Below are positions 12,701-24,700 of a stretch of 64,000 nucleotides of DNA, one piece after another. Made by a program: the position numbers and the translations under genes. Position 1 is the first letter of the stretch; every line of letters starts with the position of its first letter. The DNA is from Tubiluchus corallicola (lineage: Eukaryota > Priapulida > Priapulimorpha > Priapulimorphida > Tubiluchidae), in the NCBI GenBank assembly GCA_030141605.1, contig JAQGDQ010002368.1, forward strand, positions 682,001 to 746,000, given 5' to 3'. A model generated the notes under the pieces. The model saw only the letters and a list, made by a program, of their open reading frames with translations, was not told where the DNA came from and made no database searches.

Positions 12701-15700
12701 AAAGATACGAATACGAGAGAATGACATTTATATCCTCTATAATAGGGCTACATGTCTGTGTATTTGATAAAAGCGCGCTTCTGTTTTAATGCATTTTATA
12801 CAAATATAAGCATTTCATCATTTGCTTTTCTACATTTGCAGTGTGACCAACTGTGAGGTTAGGATAGATCCACGAAAAATGAAGTAAAATCTATGGATTA
12901 CGGATATAGTTATCGATATCAAATTTTATGTCCACGGCAATCCGGCTTATTATCACGCGGATTTTTAATAATATGAGACTATTATATTGAAATGACACTG
13001 CCAAGTAGGCTTTAATAACGGAATTATTAAACTAAAATAATTTATAAAAAATAATCTTCGTGTTTGTGATGGTACAAAACCACTGTAATAATAATCTTGA
13101 CGTTAAGATTACAATAGTTATTCTTCATGTTTAGTTTTTCAATAAGAAAATGAATTTTCCTTTTTTCCTTTTAGCCTAACTAGGACTTGGTCATCCTTAC
13201 ATGGTAATAAAAGTTGTGTCATTTTTTATGACCTCGTTGTCCATTCCGCACCTTGGAAAGATGGGAAGGGTTTCTATTAAACAAATGGCTTAACAGAAAT
13301 TTTGATGACATTTGCAATGGCAAGATACAATATCTCCTTCTACAAAATCTGTGGTCATATCTCGTGTACGATGTGTCAAGCGGTCATATTAGATTTGCAC
13401 AACGGCAGAAAACGCTGACGAACAATAATTATGGCTGGAAATTACAAACGATGAAGCCATCTGCTACCCAATCATCAAGTGACCACCGCATGATCTTGTA
13501 CTTATTAGACGTTGTTGTTCAAATGTCTGAGCAGTCTCAAACTCAAGCAAACACCTAAACATAATGCGTTTATTATTCATGAATAAGTAATTGTTAACAG
13601 CTTTGCCTTTCTAGAATTCGTTCGCTGCTTCGCTGTTATTACTTTATTATAAATGTCTATGACACTATGGCTTCATTGCACACAGTATACATTTGAAGAA
13701 ATAACCAGTAACCCAGAAACGACACTATACTGAAAATTTTTCCTGCATGTTGTTATGTCTTAAACTACAGGGACGAAATAAAATAGATATTTTTGGAGAA
13801 TGAAGCCAAAAAAACAAAATATTTTTAATTCAGTACTAACAAAGTAATTGAAATAATTATATAAAACTATTTTTAACAAAACAGTTGAATTTAATTTCTG
13901 CGCAGAACACTAAGATCGTTAACGGCATTTGTAAAAATAATAGTGCACAAATAATAAACGCCGTATAAGAGCAATTATAAAAAGTATGCACAAGAAAATC
14001 AAAAGCTTAAAATTCATACCATAAAAACACTTCACATGTACCAGCCTATCAATGTTCTAGTGGTCTAATTTATATATTGCAGTTAGAGAATGTTTCAGAA
14101 CATTATAGCAGCAACACCGCTATGTACATGTCATTTCAGATTATTCTGCATTGTTACATGTACAGATGTCCCACGGATGACGTAAACAAAACTACAAATT
14201 GAATATTCAGATTTATTATTATTCAAGTGTGCAAGTGTTCTGTACAATGTTTTCAGTGGCCGTTGTGGCAATTTTATAATGTAAAATGAAAACAATTCAC
14301 GTCCAAGCAAGGGGTAATTTAACGATTTTGTGGGTATTTAAACATAAATTGTAAAATATTAATATATCGCGTGAAAATATGAAAAAAGCTATAGGCCGAA
14401 TTGCTGTCACAACAAATCTGGAACTACACACTTCATGCTATCAACAACTATTCATCAGTCTAACCTCCATGTCTTACCAATGCTACTCATCCACCAATAT
14501 CAATAATGCGCACAGTTTCCACGTAGTGTATTAAAAAAACATAACTTTGTTTGTTCCCAATTAAAATCTTAATCTTCATATTGTAAAAAAATTGTCGAAG
14601 TCGCTATTTAAACTTCACGCATAGCGATTTTCATTTGCGTAACCGGTTGAGAAATTTGATGTGAGTAGAGCCATTCCTAACATGCAAACACAGCATTTAT
14701 AAGATTGAAACCAAGGCACACGTGAAATTACTTCCTAATTACAAAGAGCCTGCAAAATACGTAGGAAATCTTGTTTTGATTAAAAACTGCAGATGCACGA
14801 AAGAAAACAATTTCATCTTTAGTAACAAACAGTTTCATCTTCAGGGACAATTTGGCGTCCATTTATGTTGATCGTCTAACGCCAAGTCTATTGTGCGTGA
14901 CATTCAAGTCTTAGGCAGCTTATCTGAGTTTGTCAAACTGCATATCAACACAGAAGCTCTATATATCATTCGTACATGTCATTGGACAGATTGCCTTTGC
15001 TTTGCATTCATTATCGTACACAAGAAAGCATTATTTTTGCTGAAATGCGCGCACGTTCATGCGATCAATACGCAGTACTCAAGTGTAGTGCAATAACGAA
15101 TACTCAAGCAAAACACGAATACAATTCCGAGTTTATTCGTCAAAGAAATCTTCTTTGACGAAAAGCGGTTTCCACATTTCTATTCTTTGAGTTTTTCCCC
15201 ATTGCGTGAACATGGGGATGACAAAATAATTAAATAACTTATAAAACTTCAAACAACAATAACTTTCAAAAACTATTAATAGCGCCAATCCGTTATTCTT
15301 CGGCCTGTCTTACTAGACTAAGGAGTTAAGACACTTTGATAATGAGCACATTAGTGGCAGACACTTGACAGTGATCACTTCAGCAATTTATAACGGACAC
15401 TTGGACAGTGGACTCTTGGGCAGTGAAAATCTAGATAATTGGACAGTTAAGCATTTTGGGTATGGATACATAAACAATGTAATATTATGCGTCAAGCTTG
15501 GCCATTTCTGGATGAACAATTTCCAGGCAAAAGCTGTTAGGAAAATTCTTCTCCAGATGGCACGTCCTTACACTTTGGAAATCTGGCTAAAATTAGGGGA
15601 TATTCACGCCACAAACACTATTCAATAAAAGCGGTTTTTTCAAATCGGTAGTTTTAGAGAAACTATTCTAAGGCTAAGTAGTCGTCATGCTGTAATCATA

Positions 15701-18700
15701 TTTTAACGCTTACTTTGCAGTGAAATTACCTTGTCAAAAAAGGCCAAACCCTTTTCAGTCAGTGTTTTACAGTGAGCGGCCGCAATTCAACTGTAGACCT
15801 GCCTGTTAATGTTAAATGGTTGTGGCGAGACGAAATCCAGCCCATTGTGAAGGGCAGTATTGTAAGATAAGACAGCATATGTGTGTCGTTAATAGGACAA
15901 ATTGTCCTCGGTAGTATGGCAGATAGCACAGGTGTTTTAGATTGCATTCTAAAATACTTTTTATATAGTACGAAAAACCAAGGCTGTGTTCTACCGTGTT
16001 ATAGCTGATATTGCAATAAACGCTTGTATTTTAACACAAAAAATTAACACATATTGCAATAAAAAATAAACGCGCAATGTAATATAAATAACCGATACTG
16101 GTCGCATAATAAAAGTAACCGATACTAACGCATAATGTTAGACCCCCAAAATAACGTAATAACAAAAATTCTAACCTAATGTAATAACAAGTAGAATTAA
16201 TGTTACTTGGTACAGTTTTCTTATAATATGTATTAAAATATTTTTGATTTTTTTGGAATATGAAGAGGTGCGTATTAGTTCCTGGACATCGCAACCCTCT
16301 TCAACGATTTACCATCAGCGCAGTGAGTCAATGACGGCTCATTTAATCAACTAACCGCTCCACTTCTTTGTGGTATGATGTTGTTGTTGTTTTTCCTTGG
16401 TTCATGACTGCTTTTTCACTGACGTATCAAGTATTTAATCCAATGACTGAATTAACACTCACGCACGAACACCAACACGCATACTCGGTACTTTTAATAC
16501 ACTTTTGGAAGACATTATTTAACACAGGAGTCTACATCTATGGAAACAAATAGTAACATAGTTAAAGGGTCAGTATAAGTGCTTTACGCCTGCTGGTTTC
16601 CAAATATTTTTAAAATATATACTTTATAAGCAGCTATAAAGTTTCAAATTAGTAGTTTCTGTGTGAGCACTAGCGGAAACGGATCCGATTATTTATTGGT
16701 TATATGAATGTAAAATATCATAGTCGAATACACGAGTTTTATCCAAATTACGAGTCTTTTAAAATTTTTAACATAATGCTACACTGAGTTAAAGGCATGT
16801 AAATAACTATTGTGTTCAGACACATTTCTACTAGAATACCGCTGTAGGCCTACGCATGGTATGTATAAACTATATGAGAAGTGCCGGTTAAAATTAACTT
16901 GAACTAGTGAGGCAACATCACTTTCAAACCGAGTCAAGAAATACGCCATTCCCACGTAGTCCCTCAACACTACACTATTGGTACCAGGTATCACTAATTT
17001 AGTTAGTTATCACATTGTTTTGTGGTTTTATAATATACGCTGCTCTTCGGGTTATCACATTATGTGTCAACTTTTATTAGATTATGCGTTATTTTTTCCT
17101 GGACTACACAATATCGGGCGCTAAGTACATTACCAGTTGTAACAAGCAATTTTATTACAATACTGTATATCGTAAATTTTTAAGCATCAACGGTGCACTT
17201 TGTTAATTTAATTTAAAGCACTTGAATAGGGTTATCAGAACTTCATTGCAAACTTATTGTGCATTATAGCCTAACCAGTTAATGAATCAGAATTTCAGAA
17301 AGAATGTGGTAATTACGAGTCGTTCTTGGCCGTTACTACCCCAAATACGGACGATTACTGTCACTCTACTAGTCGTATAATCAAGTTATATGAGCACTGC
17401 AAAAGAGCATTAATCTTTAATGCATCCTTTCGACTTTTTTATTCTTTCGCACGTGGCTTGTTTTCAGAAGCCTAATTCCCAAGAGTTATACCAGGGGTGT
17501 CATAAACTGCTAGACGAAGCCATACTGAGTTAATAGTTCGTACAGTTTGCAAATGAACAATTTATGCTTGCCGGTAGGGCAAATCAAGTAATTGCAGTTT
17601 GTTGCGGACACCGGGCACATCGCGAAGACGTTAATCGTTCTCGTGCACAGCTGCTGAAATCAATAAGTCATGTGCGCTATTGGTCTTCTTCATTTCAGAT
17701 AATAGGATATTGTTGCGGTTGCTTGACACTCTGCTTGACGCACAGGTTTTGAGCAAGCTTGATTACTTGCGACAACTGTACGCGGTAAACTCTAATCGTA
17801 CCGCACACGTTGTCCCTTGACTCTCTATGCAGTTGTTGCAACCTTATATGTAAGGTAAACGCTAACCATACTAAATGTTCAAACCGCTTAATCAGCCGCA
17901 AAGGCTTCAACTAGTTTTGTAGTTCCATATGAAAGAAATCTAATAAGCTATGCTTAATATTACACTGATGATTTACCTGAGGCCTTGCTGCCATAATGAT
18001 TAAGCAATAAACAAAAAGCGGTATTTAACGAATACACCATATCCAAGTCAAACAATTGCACTAAATGGCTTCATAGACTGTCTTTACCAAGAACTGACCT
18101 ATGACAGCAATTTTATCTGCTATATTCAATGAAACTGCAAAGATGATTAAAATGCCCGCTCCAAACTTATCTCCAGACTCAGTGCTTATCAAGGGAAAAC
18201 GTCCTGTTCAGACCGATTTGTTCTAGATGTCTTGATCGAGAAATGACCATTAGGAAATCGTTGGTGGCTTTCTGCTAAACAGTAATATTCCGCATAAATT
18301 ACACTTAATCAACGGAATGTTAATTCCAACCCAATCCTAAGAATTAGTGCCATGTCGTTCTGCGGGCTACAATAGAAAAGTTGTCCCTGTCACTACAAAT
18401 TTATCTGTAATTTTCTGCTAGAGAACTTCAAGTGCCAAAGATGACACTTGAAAACTGACACTCCATCAACAGAAAATGTCCAGGGCCATCTTAAGGCACG
18501 GTACACAGGATAGTTGCCATGAACACTTGTTGCTATTTTGCGCATCTCGTTTCAGCATGTTTTTCGTTGATTTTGTCAAAAATAGTTGTATTAAAAGCAC
18601 TCTTCACCGAATTTTTAGGCTTACTTGATGGCCGTTAAGCTTACTTTAACATTTTGGTTCCACATGTGGCAAAATAGAGGCCTACATTGCTTTTAAGATG

Positions 18701-21700
18701 ACATTGAAGACATCAGCGGCAAAACTTGATGTGAACATTTCTATAGTGACTGCCCAAATCAAATATGATCAGGAATGTCGTTCATGATTTTCTATTATAA
18801 TAGGTCACGCATATAATGGGCTAACATATACGTGCTAAGGCACAGAAATCCACCGATTTGGATTAACCCAATTGGATCTAATTGCCAGGCCAAAAATTAC
18901 AAATGCAAGTCTTAGTAGTAGGTGCAACGCAGTGTTCACTTTTCCACGTGCTTATCCTATAACGTTGTTCCTTGTTCTTAGGTTTTGAAGATTACTTCGT
19001 TGACGATTACAACATGTAAAACTAATCATTTATGTTCAGTAAAGCTTTCCATACAACTTAATTAGTGCTCCATCCGCAATGTGTTTGTCACAATTAGCAT
19101 TGATCCATTCTCATACTAAACAGTAGTTAGGAAAAATGTAGGTACCAGTCCAAAAAACCGCACACGTCTTCGAACCTATGCCCAATTTAGTGGCAATAGC
19201 TGTTGTCATGTTCTTGTGGTCTTCAAACCAAAGATTATGTTAATTTTGCTTTGTCTTTAGTGACTAAATAGACTTCACTCCTAGGTATACTTACAAGCTT
19301 TTGTGATCCTAAATCTAGACATCATGAAATCATTTCACGTCAGAGACTAAAAATAAAATCCATTCCCGACCATTTGAAACTGCAAATAGGTCGTAGAGGG
19401 ACCCTAGTTGAAAGAGGGTGTGTAAACCATCCAATCAACAACTTCTGTCTCTTCAGTGTCAAAGTTTAGAAGTTTATGCTTGTAGTAAGAGCTACATTCC
19501 TCTTCTTCCACATTATTAATAGATCTTGCGGCCGCCTTGAGATTTGACAAAAATGCAAAGCATCAATCACCGGCGCTGATTAAACTTCATTCGAGGAACA
19601 GAGGAACACCAGTTATAGACTAACTATTGTGCACATAGTTAAGCAAACATCACAGCTAATTAGTGTATTCAATACTTGCTCGTTTACCTCAAACTTTTTC
19701 TCGAAAGATGTCATGATTCGTATAGCACTATAACGATTGTATTCAGAACCCATCAATGCGTTCCCAGCAGTTGTTTATTCTGCAGCAAAGTTTTAATATT
19801 CTGAACAAGCTAATTTCGTTGCTGTTTGATTAATAGGTTTTTATATTGTAACCTAACAGTAGAGCTACTCATATTCTAAATTTTTGCGGTAAAACGGATC
19901 TATAGCAATGTCAAGCAGCGTTCTAAATTACATATTTACGAAATGGATTATATGGCAACGCTAAAAGATGCTCTAAGCGATGTATATAGACAGTTGATAA
20001 GTTACGAAAAACTTAGTAAGCGAGTAACCCAATACTTCGCGTTCTATACTAGTTTGACAAAAATTTTAGCTTACAGTTTCGCATCTGGTTGGTTTACCAA
20101 AACCAGTTACAATAACACATCATTACATTATTATTATGATTTCCGCAAAACCGCTAGACAGTCAGCAAAAAAACAATTGCTGAAAACATTTTAAATTATT
20201 AAAAATTTTCTTTTCTAGTTACATAAGTCTTTCAAGCAGGTAAGCGAAATAATAAGTAATATAGATTTGCCTGGAAAGTTCTTCGGGACATAATTTAACA
20301 TTTATTTTTCTTCCCCTGATTTACGTAGTGCGTATATGCCGTCGGAACAGTATTGCGGGAGATTTAAAATGAAAACAAAAAAATCCTTTCAGTGCGAGTA
20401 CGATATATAGCATAAAATTGCTACAAACTAACATAATTTTTTTAAGGCAATTTTTCGGAAACTTACTTGAGGTACCCCTTTTCTTGTCCTTTAAGTCTTA
20501 TTAATGTTAAAGTCTTTCTCCATGTTTAAACTCTACACAATACCGAACAGTCTTGTTCCTTCGTGTCCATGCTCCATACATGCAGGGGTATACTGCATAA
20601 TTTAATTTTCGAGATTTACATGACAACCATAATTTACGATGCAATTATTTGTGAACAGCAAATCACATTTGACACAGCAGCGTTGCCGGTTTTCATATAT
20701 CCCTCGAGTCCAAGGTTTGCGCGCTTCCTTCAGCGTACCGCACGTTTTATTTAATTGTAATATTTCACTTCGAAGCGTTCCTAGGTGTATTGTTTTTACT
20801 TGTTGTATCGCAACATGGAGTAGTTTTCTCACTTTTACTATAATCAGCTTGTACTCATACTCTCATACAGACTTGATCTCAAATTTTCTGGCGTAGTATC
20901 AAACCGTAAGCAGTGCTTCAATTGGTAGATGTTATATCCGGATCGCAGAAAAGTTGTCTTTATTAGTGTCGCTTGTTGAAAGTTCTCAGTTTTGCTTTGT
21001 ATTGTCTGACTACGCAGAATAATAATATAAATACACCTGCTTATTAAATTAAGCAATGCAATCATTTCTTAATCATTTCATTTATTTAAATGAATATGAA
21101 AATTTTTAGATCTCTGAAAATTAATGGTTTCTTGATTTCGACAGTGCAATGCATACTTTATAACTAAGAACATTAACTGATAGAAGAACAGAGGAACAAG
21201 AATTAGAATTTTCCAAGTAAAATATTTCAGTCTGAAGTACATTTTCATTTGTTACCTATCAACTCAAATCAGGTCAATTTTACTTAATTAAGAAATTCTA
21301 AAAGCAGAAGATAACTGCAACTTCTATTCTGCCATTCTATATTTTAAACGTCTGTTAAATGGTAATAATCTTATTCAAACCAACAAATAGAATTAAAATG
21401 TTTTATTTGTCTTTTTATGTTTTATTGTTTTTAAATTGTCATTACTTTTATTAATGTATACTCACTATAATCAGCGGTCTGTAATATAAGTGCTAATAAA
21501 CCTCATACATTTCATTACCTGGCATCTACAATATTCGCGCCTGCCTGGGAGAATGCGTGTGTCGAATATCTTTCATCCTTGCGTGGTTTTGATTCCTAGT
21601 TATTCAGTGACATATTATGCAAGTTTAGTGAAATTTTATGATCGTGAAGTATGGTAATAACTATGTCTAAGCAAGCTGCTCCAACATGTAGACATTTTAA

Positions 21701-24700
21701 TGCTCTAAAAGCTGTCGTATAATTTCCCCTTGCAAAATTCAGAAAAGATCAATTCAGCTAAGAATTTTCAACGCGACGAGAGAAATATGAAAGAACGTAA
21801 AAGAGCGGAAAATACTTAATTTTGCGGTTGCGTCCGTCTAAATAGATGTTTCTTACAGCTCTCAGACTGCAGAATATTGATCAACCCTCAGAGGAAAATG
21901 TTAAATATATTCGCCGCCAAATGGGTTCCAGAAGTTCGAAAAAATCGAATATGGAATCGGTTAGAATATTGGAAGGCGACATATGAATAAAAATATCATC
22001 AAGATGTCTTTATTTTGACTGAAACAAGTTCCAGTAGAAACGGCGGCGTTTGGCCACCTAAGTTAAGATAGCGCCGAGTCGGGTCATCCCCCTGGGGATA
22101 TTCACTCACAGTGATGATTTGGACTGTTCATCTCGAAAATGGGAGATGCATACACATCCGAACGGTTGAGGTCATTTTAGAGGCACAGCCTTGATAATGA
22201 GTCTGGCCTCGGTCTCGCCACAACAATTTAATTCTGAGTAGGACCTGCCGCTGAATGTTGGATTTTGACTTGCAGTTCCTAGACAGTTATCCAAAGAGAA
22301 AGAACTATAAGCATAACGCAACTTTTGCAGACGGTCATGCCACTATGTAACCTAACTTAGAATGTGCTGAACTATATGAAATTTTTTTTTAAAGATATCT
22401 ATCAAACCCGAATAAAAACTATTTTACATACTAGAAAATATGCCTTGAATGAAAAAAACAAACAAACAAATAAAAATGACGGACAGCACCCACTTAAGCA
22501 AAGACCTGGGCTTTATTCAAACACAGCATCTGCAACGTTTTGATAAAGTTCAGTTCCTGTTCTCTGACCAATGCCTGTAGAATCGTTCGATTCTAATTAA
22601 GCTGTTTTAATTATATAGCAAAAAATAACTCGGCGTCGATTTAACTTCATCAGTTAAACTTGCGTTAAAGCACAAGAAAACACGCTTCATAAATAAAGAT
22701 TGAAAATCGTCTTGAAATTTTAATCACTTACGTGTTATGTTATTGCATACAGGGCTTGCAGTAACGCTGTATAAAACTTGTAAATTTAAACTCCCGCGGT
22801 GAACGTCATGCTCAGCCATTTTAACGGCAAATCGTTTGAAGCAAGTTCAGATAACAAGGTGTAAAGCTTGAAAAAATAATCAAAGCATTTGTAGAAAACT
22901 TTTGACTAACTGAGCAAAATGTGATTACTTTATATGTATTGTCAGTAAGATGTAGTGCCGTTTTACAAGGTGGAGCGAATACTTTAAATTATTAAGAATT
23001 TTCTCTTTCAACTACAGAAGTCTTTCAAACAAGTAAGCGTAATGCTAGGTGATTTAAGTTTGTATGGAAAGTTCTTTGGGATATACTTTAAAATTCTCTT
23101 TTCTTTCCATTTAAATTATCTTTAGCTTAATTATTAAATTATGATTTTGGAAAATAAACAGATTCCTATTGGAGAAACAAACTAAAAAACTCAATGAATG
23201 CTAATTTGCTGCCCCATTGACAAAATTAACAGCCATCATGATACGTGGCAATTGTGTGTTGTTGAATTAAAACTAGTGGATGTGCTCGAAATTATGATTA
23301 ATAAGAGGTTAATTAAATAACAAGGTAAAAATACAGTGCAAAATGTCACGTTTCTCTGGGAGTTTGATTCATTTATACATCGTTCTGGGAAGAGCGTATA
23401 ATATTTAGAAAAATGACTTAAAAATAATGTTCTGACGTGGCAGTAATAATAGTGTGCAAAAGTAAAGCAAATAGTTTACCTACATATACATACAAACACG
23501 ATCAGGTAGCCCGTCAGGTAAAAATTTTACCTGCTACAAATAGTTAATAAATACAAGTTCGCTTTTTAACTGCACATCACGGTTTTCGAAAAATGACAGG
23601 ATCGCCATTCGGAAAATAATGACAAGAACAAATTTAGTTATCATATCATCTTGATACAAGAAGTGCTTTTTTAATATTATGAGTCTTGTGCCAGGCGCTG
23701 TAGTTTACTGGAACAATACATATGAGGGTTCGACAGCGCTGTTTCCCTGCTGCTATACTGCCTGTTGTATAGGCATGGTAATAAGGGTAATAATAATAAT
23801 AATCTCTGTTTGTTATTTATATTCAGTCAAAAGAGCATAATAGCAGAACAGCTTGCTCAATCGTGTTGTATGTATTAACCTTAAACCCGACTTTAATGAG
23901 TAGAAAACAGATTAGTATTCTAAATAATAAAAAAGTCACATAATAAGGAAAACAAAAGATGCACGACATTTCAGCCCGCCACTATATATTATCTTTATGT
24001 GAAAATGAAAAGACACAAACGATCACTAAACACAATTTTTTTTATTTATAATATAAACACATTCACCAAAAACCATAGAAAAACCACATGTGAAGAGATG
24101 CACTCACAGAAGAAGCACAGTGTGTTTACATTGTGCTCAGTAATCAAAAACCAGAGAAGTCCGAAAAACGCAAAAAACACTAGTAATAACAACAGAATTC
24201 TACTTTATATATTTTGTTTTACACCCCGGTGCTATTGGGACATCTGTTGCTACAATGCGTTACTGTTTGTTTTGTTTCTTTTGTTGCATTTGCTTACTGT
24301 ATCCCTTCTTCGGTGACTGTGGTTCTTCGCGTAAGGTTCTTAGATCTTTAGTGAATGTGAAAATCCAAAATAATAATGTTTTGTGATCGACTGCGCTTCC
24401 TTTACACCTGAAGATAATCCATAGTGGTGCATTTAGTCGTTGTATATCTTTTATTTTCTTTATTGTTTAAGTACTTTTATTAATGAACTTATTATCTCTG
24501 TGTTAATATTCTTAGTGTAGGGATATTTGTTTCAGGTTGTGATAACATTGACGAAACTAGGCTACCAGTTAAAGATCTCAACTGTGATGTATATAATGCT
24601 CAGCACGTCACTTCCTGGCCTGTTCAATCCGTTCCTCTATGGCTTCCTAGCTCAATCGTACCGGGATGGGTACAGGAAGACCGTCACTGCACTTTGCTGC

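Larger units (their letters stand above)
9750..24535 (+). other. GPCR intron 1, 14.8 kb
   Basis: By far the largest intron in the window. It contains a retroelement-tail-like segment with a GAA run (10690-10892), a pair of related 120-bp segments (20190-20310 and 22983-23110) and a large fold-back structure next to its 3' end (23895-24510). Open frames up to 106 codons (for example 11433-11753, 13253-13558, 15365-15628, 23999-24316) show no recognisable domain. A less A+T-rich patch at about 22.0-22.3 kb is unexplained. Confidence 0.85.

Noticed and set aside
13253-13558. 101-codon plus-strand open frame in GPCR intron 1
   Set aside because: No recognisable domain, no splice context and composition like surrounding intron.
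23999-24316. 105-codon open frame near GPCR exon 2
   Set aside because: It lies within the fold-back repeat and reads as low-complexity Asn/Lys then Leu/Cys runs.
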